Shown here piece by piece: positions 12,119 to 23,038 of a stretch of DNA of 64,000 nucleotides. The stretch is from Archegozetes longisetosus (Eukaryota; Arthropoda; Arachnida; Sarcoptiformes; Trhypochthoniidae). The position numbers and the translations under genes are program-made. The notes beneath the pieces were generated by a model. The model ran no database searches. It was not told the origin of the DNA and saw nothing but the letters and a program-made list of their open reading frames with translations. Where the stretch lies: the NCBI GenBank assembly GCA_018873245.2, contig JAEMBT020000002.1, positions 2,208,001-2,272,000 on the forward strand, given 5' to 3'. Numbering within the stretch: the first letter of the stretch is position 1; each line of letters opens with the position of its first letter.

Positions 12119-12407
12119 CGTGAGAAAAATTCTTTTTTGGGATCGCTTTTAATCCACACACACTGGAAATTAAGTGTTGAGTCTAAGACTCGATTAAATT
12201 CCAGTCTGAGGATATTAATTTACCACACACATGCGTGTAAAAGTTTAGTTAAAAAAATAATGCCACTTACTGTTTGTCTTGATTCGATGTTCCTGGTACC
12301 ATGCAGATTGTGTCAGGACGTTTTTTTAAAAAATATAATTAAAATAAATACACAATAGAGTCTTTTTTATAAAAATTTTTATTTAAAATTCACAAAATAC
12401 ATACATA

Positions 12408-13834
12408 CAGTTAGCACGAAAACTAACTTTAGGGATACAAAGCTTTATAACTTTTGAACTACTCATTCAATTTTGATGCGGTTTTTTTAAATGAAGAAAA
12501 ACTCCCCCGGTTTTATAAAAATTTATTAAAAGCATAAAATCACAATTGAAGAAAAAATTATAAAGGAAAAATCGAGTTTACATGAAATTTTAAATTCGGG
12601 TAAAAAATCAATTTAATGTAAACATAATTTATTGTTGAACTGGTGTTCAGAATTTATTCTTGTTTTGATCTTTAAATAAATTTGGAAACAAATCATTCAA
12701 TTAATTGAAATTAATATTTATTTAATTATTAATTATTAATTGAAATGCCTTTCACTATCAGAGAGAATTAAAATTTCGAAAATTTATAAAATTGAGAGCA
12801 CAGGGACGAAAGAGATCGGCAATTATGAGAGAAGTTGGTAATTATTGACAGTAAATTATGAATATTTTATTAATATTCTTTTAGGCATTAGTGAACCAAC
12901 TTTTATCGAATGGAGTCGTATCGATGACGAGGAAGAACAGTTTTCCTCTCATAATTGCCGATCTCTTTCGTCCCTGTGCTCTCAATTTTATAAATTTTCG
13001 AAATTTTAATTCTCTCTCTAATAGTGAAAGGCATTTCAATTAATAATTAATAATTAAATAAATATTAATTTCAGTTAGTTGAATGATTTGTTTCCAAATT
13101 TATTTAAAGATCAAAACAAGAATAAATTCTGAACATCAGTTCAACAATAAATTATGTTTACATTAAATTGATTTTTTACCCGAATTTAAAATTTCATGTA
13201 AACTCGATTTTTCCTTTATAATTTTTTCTTCAATTGTGATTTTATGATTTTAATAAATTTTTATAAAACCGGGGAGTTTTTCTTCATTTAACCCTTCGAA
13301 GGAACTGTGGGGTCTTATTCGTCCTAACAATACTTTGAAATTCTGTTAAAAACAAACCATAAATGCAAAAAATCTAAAAAATTCTGTATTCTATCACAAA
13401 CTATTTCTTAACAAAACTACATAATTGTCATTTTAATATTACTTATAATTAAAATTTTAAAAATAAATAAGTAAAGCAAAGTCTGGTGTCGTACCCCACC
13501 TTTCTATTCACGTAACTTTTTTTCGTAATATATTTCAATGCGATTTGGATGAATCCAATAAGAAAGGGGTTAACTGTGATGTCAAATGTTATGACTTGGA
13601 TACAACACTATATGTGGATGGAATAGTGGGGTATTTTTGTTTAGTCCTTGAGTTCTACGCATAATAAGCCCAGATTCGTCCAGGAAAGTTCCCGCGATTT
13701 TTTGACCCCATCTTTCCCTTTAAGTGATTCTAAACACAATTCCTTCGAAGGGTTAAAAAACCGCATCAAAATTGAATGAGTAGTTCAAAAGTTATAAAGC
13801 TTTGTATCCCTAAAGTTAGTTTTCGTGCTGACTG
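12408..13834. mobile_element. Tc1-type foldback: 424-bp arms carry transposase exon 1, loop carries exon 2 start
   Basis: Left arm 12408-12831 and right arm 12946-13834 are inverted repeats. Removing the nested MITE (13292-13756 with one TTAA) leaves the right arm exactly 424 bp, equal to the left. Termini CAGTTAGCACGAAAACTAAC are flanked by TA (12406-12407, 13835-13836). The arm end encodes FIKLRAQGRKRSAIMREVG. At the loop a GTAATT donor and CTTTTAG acceptor join it to ISEPTFIEWSRIDDEEEQF, matching the transposase at 1-330. The element is therefore a Tc1-like transposon whose 5-prime end (TIR plus exon 1) exists in inverted duplicate; the rest of the transposase is lost. Confidence 0.8.
13292..13752. 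mobile_element. TTAA-flanked MITE nested in foldback arm, copy 3
   Basis: 461 bp with ends CCCTTCGAAGGAACTGTGG / ACACAATTCCTTCGAAGGG and TTAA at 13288-13291 and 13753-13756. The uninterrupted left arm of the host foldback provides the empty site, with a single TTAA at the matching position. This proves insertion with TTAA duplication after the foldback formed. Confidence 0.85.
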
Positions 13835-13836
13835 TA

Positions 13837-14844
13837 TATTTAACAATACTTTTTTTTAAGGTTTTCGCGATCAGGAGCACAACTTTACTTTGCTACTGCA
13901 AAAGAAGGAATAAATCTTAGGTTGTTTCAGTCGACTTTATATACCCTGGTGTCTAGCATTTTCCCGCCGAAAAACCTCTCATAATTTGTTCACAAACAGT
14001 CCAAAGTATTCGCACAGTTTTGTTAGTTTGACCATCCAATAGTCAAAGCATTTAAAGTTTTTATTTGTTTATGTCTATTATATCTGTTACTTTGACCATC
14101 TAATGGTCAAAGTATCTAGTTTTTATTTGTTTTATATCAATTTTTAAACTAAAGGTTATAATTAAATCTGTGTGTATGTGTGCGTATATGTTTATTTTCA
14201 TTTTTATTTTTTTCATTTTTTGACAGTATTACAGTCATCTCTACAATCAAAAGATAAAATGAAAGAAATAACTAAAAAATACAATTCAATAATGAAATAA
14301 ACATTAGCCTTAGGATTAAACGCTAATAACAAAATTAAAGTAACAAACACTTTTCGTATGCCAATAGTCACTTATCCCTCGGAATCATTCATTTGAACAA
14401 AACTGAAATATAAGCAATTGACCGAAAAACCAGAGCATTAAGAACTAATTACAGAATACATCATTCTTAATCAGTCCTCAAACGTTTTTACATCTCTAGA
14501 ATAGCGGACAAGGATTAGTAATTTAGATACAAAGCTCAATAAACAAATAAAGAATATCAAAAATTATTTCGTGTATGAAAGTCATAATTCAACTCTACAT
14601 AGAGCAATATTCTAATTGATGATAAATTTTCTTCTCTAAATCTCGTAAACAATAGTATACCAGAAACTGAAACAGGATCCGAAAGAATGACTAAATGAAA
14701 ACAGAAACCACTCCATGAAAGACTTGCCCACACTCTAAATGAAGCCAATAAAATGTCAACAAAATGGCTAAGCGACGGGCACCTCTACGGAGAAACAGAG
14801 AGGTTTATACTAGCCATACAAGATCATGTAATAGCCACGTATTT
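13837..14844. other. Intergenic, no gene seen
   Basis: AT-rich. The repeated phrase TTTGACCATC(C/T)AATRGTCAAAG at 14028-14048 and 14092-14112 is a short near-palindromic direct repeat. The minus frame 14557-14748 is not recognisable. Confidence 0.4.
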
Positions 14845-14881
14845 TTAATGTTAGCGACAAATAATTGCTTTTATAGTTTAA

Positions 14882-15357
14882 CCCTTCGTCACAACTGTGG
14901 GGTAAAATGTTCCCAAGTTTGACTTTAAAAATCTCGCTAAAATCAACAGAATGTCGTCATTTCTTGAAAATTTAGCTATTCCTCAGTCATATATCTGACT
15001 ATAAATCACAAAAATCCTGATTAATTTGGAATTATAACTTTATTTTAAAAAATTATTTTCTGGCAACATGTCTTTGTGAGGACAGAAATTCCCCCCTAAC
15101 ATCGCAGTGCTTTGTGTTTACTATATGTGTCGCAGCGCTGTAATTTCGCTACTAGCAATTGAACTGCTGATGACGCTGTAGCAGATAATAACTAGAAATT
15201 AATTAATTAATTAATGAAAACATTAAAAATAAGGACTAACTTTGATTCTGAAAACATTCGGACTAACCTAGAACAGATATAAAGCGTGGATGACGTGGGG
15301 TAATATTTTACCCCACAGTAAATTTTACGTTTTCAGAAGTTAAGTTGTGCTGAAGGG
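14882..15357. mobile_element. TTAA-flanked MITE, copy 4, with empty site preserved in the window
   Basis: 476 bp with ends CCCTTCGTCACAACTGTGGGG and inverted AAGTTGTGCTGAAGGG, TTAA at 14878-14881 and 15358-15361. The inverted duplicate at about 17750-17775 keeps the pre-insertion sequence with one TTAA. Insertion therefore occurred after, or is polymorphic relative to, the inverted duplication. No transposase. Confidence 0.85.
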
Positions 15358-15528
15358 TTAATAAAACACTAAACTAAGGGTTTTCGAAATGTTCAATTAA
15401 ATGAGAAAATAAGTCATTTGGTAATTAAGGAGGAAATTAAATTTTATTTCAAGTAAAGAAAACGAACTTTAGTTAAAGTTTATATAGTGTGAAAACCATT
15501 AGACTCACTAATGGAAATTATCTTAGTT

Positions 15529-16424
15529 TTAGTTACAAATTGGAGAGAAGAGATGAATACTATCACTGTATTCATAAGTGGCATTGAAACTGGTCCCCAA
15601 ATATTTCTTTGCAACACCACAAAGATGTTTCTCATTATTTAGGACTAGTTCAGGTCCAACGAGTACAAACCATCGCCCATCACAAGTCTGTTTAACGAGA
15701 GCGTGTGCCTGTGCAGCAATTTCTTCATAATCAACTTGGGTATTCACAAATATACTGTTAATGTTGGATGCAAGTCGTCTTTTCAATCCCTCTGTCATAT
15801 CTGTCTCGATTTGAGTCAAATCTCGAGCTGAATCTTCACTGCTGATCACTAATGTAAAAAATGATATTAAATCGTACATGTATTTATAAAACTCAATAAA
15901 ATCAAGTTTTATAATTGTCTGACAGTAGACTATTGCTTACCGTCTTGATTAGGCCTTTGACACAATGGTTTTACAACGAGAACGTCGTGCATGCCCTTAT
16001 ATGACGCCAAAATGAAACTATTCGGGGCTCTATCGAATTGTGCAGCGAAATGCTTTCTGTTTTGCATTAATCGATGCGCTCCGATAAAAACCACCCATTC
16101 ACCTCCGGGATACTCTCTAAGACCGTCCGAAACATATTCTGCAACTTTACAATAGTCACTCTTATACTTAGTAAACCCCTGTTGTAACAGATAATCCACA
16201 TCTTCCTTCAGAGTAGGGGTAACTTCGCAGTGATAACAATCAATACTCCGTTCATTTTTCAATTCTATTACAAATTAGACATTAGATATAATTTTAGTTA
16301 ATGTAAGTTTTTCTCAGAGTTGAATATGGATTAGAGATTGAAATATATTTATACCGGGACGACCCAATGACTGATTCAAGGCCAATAGTGCACAGCAAAT
16401 ACCAAATATCAATTTCGAACTCAT
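15529..16424 (-). CDS. Secreted protein with two dynein-light-chain-like domains
   Basis: Three exons: 16424-16355, 16264-15941, 15848-15529; introns of 90 and 92 bp have GT-AG ends and the frame is kept (237 residues). Residues 1-21 (MSSKLIFGICCALLALNQSL) form a clear signal peptide. Domain 1 (about 30-130) has KVAEYVSDGL...GGEWVVFIG. Domain 2 (about 138-232) has a TDM start, YEEIAAQAHALVKQTCDGRW, FVLVG and an HLFSP end. Both follow the DYNLL/LC8 pattern (DM...IAxxIKxxFDxxY...WHCIVG...LLFKSG). LC8 proteins are cytosolic hub subunits of dynein, so a secreted tandem form is unusual and its role is unknown. Cysteines (CYHC, DYC, PLC, QTC, HLC, PIC) could form disulfides. A TATA box lies at 16522-16529. 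Domain assignment is by motif only. Confidence 0.75.
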
Positions 16425-16521
16425 TCTACCAAACTTTCAATACAGAAGCTGCAGTTAATTTTCAAATGGAGAACTTTCAAAGTCTTGAATTCGAAGTGAG
16501 TATACATTCGCGATGCACGAG

Positions 16522-16529
16522 TATTTATA
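16522..16529 (-). promoter_or_regulatory. TATA box of the secreted DLC-like gene
   Basis: TATAAATA on the minus strand about 100 bases upstream of the ATG. Confidence 0.5.
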
Positions 16530-17277
16530 CGATTACAAAAATTGAATTTTGTGTATCACTGAAACGCTTATCTTGTGTTGATTTGACAAATATATGATAT
16601 TTGATGAAATCTTTTTGCTAAACTCGTACAAGCAATCGAAGAATCAATTGCTTTCTCAGAAGTCGAATTGTTATCAACAATTATCGTTATAATTCTTAAT
16701 TTGAGGAAATATACCGAATATTTCAATGTTTATGATTCTTTCTTTTGAAAAGATTTGTCGGAGAGCTCAATGGGTCAAATCAAACTACGAAACAAACAAG
16801 ACAATTTTGCATTATAAATCCTAATGCAATGAAGGACATATCTCTCTTTTTTGACGTCGTGATTTATGACGCGTTTAGCTATAGCGAGACGTATGATTAC
16901 AATATTTAGACAAAACAAATCGTACCAATATTTCTTATCGTAGTTCACATTTCCAGTGAAGTTTTTTATGAATATTTCACTACATTACTATTGTAAAGAA
17001 GAGAGATATGTCCTTCATTGCATTAGGATTTATAATGCAAAATTGTCTTGTTTGTTTCGTAGTTTGATTTGACCCATTGAGCTCTCCGACAAATCTTTTC
17101 AAAAGAAAGAATCATAAACATTGAAATATTCGGTATATTTCCTCAAATTAAGAATTATAACGATAATTGTTGATAACAATTCGACTTCTGAGAAAGCAAT
17201 TGATTCTTCGATTGCTTGTACGAGTTTAGCAAAAAGAATTCATCAAATATCATATATTTGTCAAATCCACACAAGAT

Positions 17278-17594
17278 TCAGCAGTGAAGATTCAGCTCGA
17301 GATTTGACTCAAATCGAGACAGATATGACAGAGGGATTGAAAAGACGACTTGCATCCAACATTAACAGTATATTTGTGAATACCCAAGTTGATTATGAAG
17401 AAATTGCTGCACAGGCACACGCTCTCGTTAAACAGACTTGTGATGGGCGATGGTTTGTACTCGTTGGACCTGAACTAGTCCTAAATAATGAGAAACATCT
17501 TTGTGGTGTTGCAAAGAAATATTTGGGGACCAGTTTCAATGCCACTTATGAATACAGTGATAGTATTCATCTCTTCTCTCCAATTTGTAACTAA
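17278..17594 (+). pseudogene. Inverted partial copy: exon 3 of the secreted DLC-like gene
   Basis: From TCAGCAGTGAAG onward this encodes the same residues as exon 3 of the minus-strand gene through the stop codon and on into the 3-prime flank. Exons 1 and 2, the signal peptide and the TATA box are missing. Upstream, the frame runs by chance through inverted intergenic sequence to an ATG at 17121, giving a 157-residue frame without signal peptide. I treat it as a gene fragment, although expression as a one-domain protein cannot be excluded. Confidence 0.75.
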
Positions 17595-17795
17595 AACTAA
17601 GATAATTTCCATTAGTGAGTCTAATGGTTTTCACACTATATAAACTTTAACTAAAGTTCGTTTTCTTTACTTGAAATAAAATTTAATTTCCTCCTTAATT
17701 ACCAAATGACTTATTTTCTCATTTAATTGAACACTTCGAAAACCCTTAGTTTCTTATTTTATTAAACTATAAAAGCAATTATTTGTCGCTAATAT

Positions 17796-18430
17796 TGAAT
17801 AATAGATTCATTTAATTATTTAGTAGATATAGTAGCTCAATATAAATATCACTTCACCAAAGTTCAATTAAAACAGCAAATTCACAACAAAACTTATTTG
17901 CAATATAAATAAAAGACTCGGAAATCTATTTCTACGATTTTTGAGAGTAGCTATCTCAATAGAAATTCTTATAAAATATTTCGATACTATTTTCTTGGAT
18001 ATTTAAGCAAAATCTATATTGAAATTAGCATTTTTAGTCTTATTCGCAAGAAATACACTTTTCTGGCAAACGCTACTATGTATAAAGAAATAAAAATTTT
18101 AACGATTTGAGTGCCAAAAACAGGCGTCTTTAAGTCCGAAACTGGCCCGTAGACCCCCTATGGCTAGGATTAATGTAACTTTGATTTTGATTTTATTTCA
18201 CTCTCAAGTCATACTATTTTATCGAATATAAATAAAGTGAAAATCGTGCTCAATCAATGAATTTAAAAGCATTCAATGTTTAGTTTCCTAAATGACTTAG
18301 TGGTTAGTGTACTGGCCACTTGTAGAATAGGCTTACTAATCTTATCCCAATTTGGCTGAGATATGAGCGTAATTTGCAACAATATTAAGGCAAACGCAAA
18401 ATATGCAAAATTTTCGAGTGAAAAAATGGA
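17796..18430. other. Intergenic, no gene seen
   Basis: AT-rich. Around 18292-18330 GACTTAGTGGTTAGTGTACTGG resembles a tRNA A box, but no B box or cloverleaf follows; perhaps a tRNA-derived SINE relic. Confidence 0.35.
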
Positions 18431-18431
18431 A

Positions 18432-19784
18432 TTAGTTGAATTCTGAAACTGTTTGATACTCAAAATCTGCTTTGAATTTAAATTTTTGCTGAACAAAAAA
18501 TGCTTTGAAGTTTTCATTTATATTCTTGTAGTTCGGTGAATAGTTTATGATTTGCTTATATTGTCGATCATTTTTAAGTTGATCCATACTCATCGCCCAA
18601 AATATTCTATCTCTCAGTATTTGTTCACAACTCTGTCTTTCATTCGTAATAACAGATAGACTTGTCTTTATGACTTTGATTATACTCAAATATTTGAACT
18701 CAAGTAGACATTTGTAGAAAAAAGACATATCGCCTAATGGTCTGAAATGAGTAAAATAAAATTGAGCTCAAAATAATTCATTCATAATAAATCACTAACT
18801 CGTTGATATCGATATGAAATAGTTTTTGCATAATAACTCCTAAGCTATAAATATCTGCTTTTGTATCATAACGTTTTCCGTTTGCGACTTCTGGTGCGAT
18901 ATAATTACGTGTACCTAATCCTTGAGTATGTGACTGTTGATCATAGTTATGAATTGTGGCCAAACCAAAATCTGCGATCTTAATAAATGTTCCATTGATT
19001 CCGTTTGTAATCAGAATATTCGTTGGCTTTAAATCGCGATGAATTATAGGCGGATTCTGTTTATGCAAAAAGTTCACACCTTCAACTATTTCAATAAACA
19101 ATTCACTTGCGATATAATAGCCAATAGGTGTGAGATGATTCTGTTCTAGTTCTCTATGAATGTGTTCCATTGGATATTCTAATGTTTGTGAGCATAACTC
19201 CATTTGAATGAATAATAGAAAAGGTTTGTAAGGATTGAGAACTTCGTGTCCAGAACTGATTTGGTTTCTATCAGACAAATTTGTGACATAATTATTGTCT
19301 TCGATCCAGGCCGATTTGTATAATACAACACGATCACTATTAAGTTTAGCTAAAATTTTAATTTCGTTCAAAACTGTTTCGACGTCTTCACGTCTGAATG
19401 CAATTTTCTTAACCGCATAAATTTGTTTATCAAACTTGTTTTTCGCTTTGCATACAACACCTAAACCCCGCATGCTATCAATGATATTTCACTAAATTCA
19501 TTCTTAAATCTTCCGTTTTGTGTTACACTATTGTTCACTATAAGTGTATCGCAGGATTGAGATTGATCGCAGTTGCCCCGATGCGGATTTGAATTATGAC
19601 AAATTTGAGTGTTGAATTCACTTAACAAAGTTTCATTGAAAAATATTGGTTTGTGAGTGATTTGTGGATTAATATTAAAAGCAAAAACGTCATGAATTGA
19701 TTTGAAATATGTTTCATCTGCATGTTGAAATGCAGATTTATTAATTAACTCTTGTAAATTAATACAACAAAAAACTATTACCAT
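18432..19784 (-). pseudogene. eIF2-alpha-kinase-like protein kinase with a frameshift in the glycine loop
   Basis: The kinase exon runs 19784-18800; a 58-bp intron (18742-18799, GTTAGT...CAG) joins it in frame (DINE|PLGD) to the last exon 18741-18432. The kinase core is complete: AVKKI lysine, HRDLKPTNIL catalytic loop, DFG, YIAPEV and ADIYSLGV. An insert-like stretch between the N-lobe and the catalytic loop, and the HRDLKP...GLGTRNYIAPE pattern, suggest the eIF2-alpha kinase group (PERK/GCN2/HRI type), which phosphorylate eIF2-alpha under stress. At about 19466-19473 the glycine loop IACG(G)LGVVCKA needs one extra base in the GGGG run; upstream residues (FSEISLIACG) are in the other frame. 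Either a recent null mutation or a one-base sequence error. The roughly 100 residues before the kinase are not recognised. Confidence 0.7.
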
Positions 19785-20635
19785 TTGCTTCTAAAGAAAT
19801 ACTAGAAAAATCAAGATTTTTTCAAAACATCTAAAGTTTGATTTTTCATCTAGTAGAACAAGAAAAACTTTGAAATAGAATACATAAATAATGATTGAAG
19901 ATGTCGAAAAATCGGTATATCTATTGAAAATACTGATCAAGCAGCTGATTGTTCAAACTCAGAAGGTGGTATAACAACGAGAGGAAAATTATCGATAAGC
20001 ATAAAAAGTTCTTTAGTGTTCACATACGAAAGAAATGAAAGAAAATTTCATACCCAAACAAAACTTACACCCATTCGCTGATTTAAAATCCAATTGATGG
20101 CATTTTGTCTAATATACAGATTGAAATTGGCTGGACTCCGGATATCATGTATGAAAATGTGTCTATTGACAAAAACGATTCAACTTCATTCTACTGCATG
20201 AGTCACACTGACATAGAGTGAGTTTTCGAGGCTATATTAATCTTCAGCTATTACTTTATAATTTAAACTTTGGTTTAGAAAGCGTCGTCTTTACTAATTT
20301 TGTCAGAAAAAATAACTCCCAAAGAGAATCAAGAATCGGCTTCTCATACTTTCTGAACTCCTTAAGCTAAAATAGCTGATATTTTAAATTAAAGTTGAAA
20401 GTAAATTCGACTTTTCTTCAAGAAGTGTTTAGTATTCACGGTCAATCAACGTTCATTAGGCTTTTGAGAGTTTTCACTTCAGCATCATATTACTTTCCCC
20501 CATATTCTTGTGGTTTGGCACTGGCTCTTTACTTACCTTTTGCTTTTAGTTGATGATGTTGCATTTTATGTAAATAACGTAGTTGTAGATGTTTTTATTG
20601 GAGTAGTAATACGTGTATCTGTCTATCTCGCAGTA
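19785..20635. other. Intergenic, no gene seen
   Basis: AT-rich; no frame, repeat or RNA gene recognised. Confidence 0.4.
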
Positions 20636-20643
20636 TGACAAAG

Positions 20644-21331
20644 TAGGGCGACCGCATCTAATTCAAACCAAAACTGAACAACATAATCAAATGATCCCCT
20701 TTTCTAATTTAATCCAAAAAATTTAACTTTTTATTGTATTAAAACTTTTGAAGCTATTTGTGACAACATTTATATTTCTTATGGAATTTTACAATATTAA
20801 TTCTTCGCTATTTGTTTACATAATCGTGAAGTCCAAAGCATGATATTGAAAAATTAAACCGATTACATATTCCAGCTTTAATTAAACTTATTTTAATTCT
20901 ATTAAGCTCATCCGTCCATAAATTCCGCATTGGACTAAAAATGCTTTCAACAATATCATCAGCAATAGAAATTGCTATTACACATTCAACAACTTTAGCT
21001 AAATTTACGAAATAATTTTGACTATAAATTTTGCTTCACAATTGTTCATTAGATAACTATCTTCAAATGAAATAACTTTGAAGATTTGATCAAATTGATA
21101 ACACTCATCGAATAATATATCTCTGTCTATAGAAATATTTGAAGGTTTAAAAGTATCAATAATTTCATTATAATTCACTTGTTTATCTAAGTTTAAAATA
21201 GAAAATAGTATTAAAAGTTATTTGACTGAAAACTGGACAAATTCCGTTCAGGTTGGATTCAATCTGGACCCTGGACACGAGTACCTTGAAACTGGACTGT
21301 CCAGGTCAAACCTGGATGTGTGGTCACCCTA
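20644..21331 (-). mobile_element. hAT element remnant with transposase C-terminus
   Basis: Ends TAGGGCGACCGC and GTGGTCACCCTA match the TIRs of the MITEs at 6974 and 51496. The 8-bp flanks TGACAAAG and GATCAAAG agree at the last five bases, as for an old target duplication. On the minus strand at about 20870-21010 the translation SIADDIVESIFSPMRNLWTD is the hAT dimerisation signature (SxAxxERxFSxMxxxWTxxRN). No intact frame remains. It links the TAGRGTGACCAC family to hAT. Confidence 0.7.
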
Positions 21332-21339
21332 GATCAAAG

Positions 21340-22590
21340 ACCAAATTCAAAATGAAGTTGATTGACGAGAATATATAAACATATTTTGGGTGAATAGAAT
21401 CATAAGCTGGATGCAAGGTTCGAATATTCTAATAAATAGTTAATTCCAAGAGTCAGTTTCAGCAAAACAAGTATCAAAACTACTTTTGCATAAATTAGGA
21501 TCACAACTGAATTCATTTCATTAAATCAAACTTCATGCATAAATATTGAATAAATATTTCGATTACTTACATTTATATTTTAAACAGTTTTTCTTCTTAA
21601 TTACTATTTAACTGATTAACTTCTTCATTTATGATAATACTGAATATGTTTTTTCTTTTAAGATCCCAGATATAGAACGAAGTGCAATTTATATATTTGA
21701 ACTCTATTTGACTCTTAGTTTTCTTGTGTATACAATTTCTGTAAATTATATGTAAAATTCTGGGACATGAAGTCTAATTAGTCGCGATCAAGTTGATGAA
21801 AATAAGCATGTTTCTGCTGAAACCAAATGTAATACCGTATGTCACTGTACTTGTCTCAACTAGTAGAGTTAAATTATTCCCCACTTAGCATACTCCTTGA
21901 TATTTGACGCTATTGCGCGATCCTCGCTGATCTTAGACACTAAAGCTGAAATCTATTCATCAAGAGCAGTCAAACAACAACTTACTTAAGATTACAAAAC
22001 CTGACCTGCCCTAACCTAACCTAACCTGAACTAATGTAACTTATTCTAACAATCTACACTAACTTGTCCTTAGCTATAATGATATTCTCGAACTGAATTA
22101 CTAGACAATGACATAATTAAAGGCCTTGCGCACACAAAATATTCGCGATATTCACGCACACGACACCTAAACTCGAAAAGAAAGCAAATTAGGCGCTGAA
22201 AATTCTGTGCAGATGGGCTAAACTGAACAAACATGCAGCAGAATCAATTTGTGTTTCATACATAAAAAACTTGAAATACAAGCTAAAAATATTTCATCTT
22301 AAAGACGAATTAGAAATTCTTAACTTATTTAAACATTGGGTATTTATATAGTTTTGAACTCAATCGAAAATCTCATGCTCATTACCTTAAAACAAAATCG
22401 TCACAAATAAAAATGAGCTTATGGAGTTTCTCAAAAAGTAAGTTTGGTGTCAACGCAAAAGCTTTAAAACTATATACCGTGCCAGTACTTAAATTTATTT
22501 CACATACCTACTCTGTTTTGTATGAAGCCATTGATTGATAAGTCATAATTAAGTCACCAATCACAATACAAAGACGAATTACGCTACGAA
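21340..22590. other. Intergenic, no gene seen
   Basis: AT-rich. A run of about 3.5 CCTAA units (TTAGG on the other strand, the arthropod telomere repeat) is at 22009-22026, too short to be a telomere relic with confidence. Confidence 0.4.
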
Positions 22591-22755
22591 TAGAGTGACC
22601 ACTCGTCCCATCTTTTAGAGATAAAAGATAGAAGTCCCGTCAGACCAAAAGCTCTCGACGGGACAATTAGATGTTCAGTATTTCAACTTCCGTTTTGAAA
22701 AATGTATTTAGAAAATAATTCTTAGAAATTTAAACATTGAATTTTACAAATGATA
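22591..22755. mobile_element. Truncated copy of the 6974 hAT-type MITE
   Basis: Starts TAGAGTGACCACTCGTCCC and follows 6974-7160 (AGATAAAAGA, CCCGTCAG, GACGGGACAATTA motifs in the same order) before similarity stops. No right end or target duplication was found. Confidence 0.7.
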
Positions 22756-23038
22756 GTTTGAACCCTGAGAGGTATTTTATTCAAAATTATATAAGAGATT
22801 CGATATAAAATGAACTACAAAAGTATTTCATAACTTTTTGCTTTGAGAAAAATTATGAATAATTGAATAATAATATCAACAATTGAGTCTAGTCTCGAAC
22901 TTATTATCAACAAGAATAGTCATTAAGGAATATAAACAACAAAAGTAGTGTTTAGCTATGCTTAGATTATTTGTGTAGTCAGTAAACGCTTAATATCTAG
23001 AAATGATCTTATTTACGAATGTTTGCAAAATCAGCTTA

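Larger units (their letters stand above)
14845..17795. repeat. Large inverted duplication with central palindrome
   Basis: Segment 16571-16851 is inverted at 17001-17274 across a ~149-bp spacer, and segment ~14849-15845 is inverted at 17278-17795. The right copy lacks what corresponds to 15846-16570 (exons 1-2 of the secreted gene) and lacks the 14882-15357 MITE, where it shows one uninterrupted TTAA. A few base differences between arms (for example ATCAACACAAGAT versus ATCCACACAAGAT, and changes near 15370/17745) argue that this is a real, recent duplication rather than a pure assembly fold. Confidence 0.85.

Noticed and set aside
12137-12358. 73-codon frame after the LINE fragment
   Set aside because: May include LINE debris, but no motif is clear; not called a gene.
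17121-17277. N-terminal extension of the inverted DLC-like copy
   Set aside because: This stretch is the inverse of intergenic DNA from the other arm, open by chance; it carries no signal peptide or splice structure.
18292-18340. Possible tRNA gene
   Set aside because: Only an A-box-like sequence is present; no B box, acceptor stem pairing or anticodon arm could be drawn.
18263-18517. 84-codon minus-strand frame
   Set aside because: Overlaps the last kinase exon in another frame; the kinase frame is supported by splicing and motifs.
22009-22026. Telomere-type TTAGG repeat
   Set aside because: Only about 3.5 units; too short to infer an interstitial telomere or fusion.
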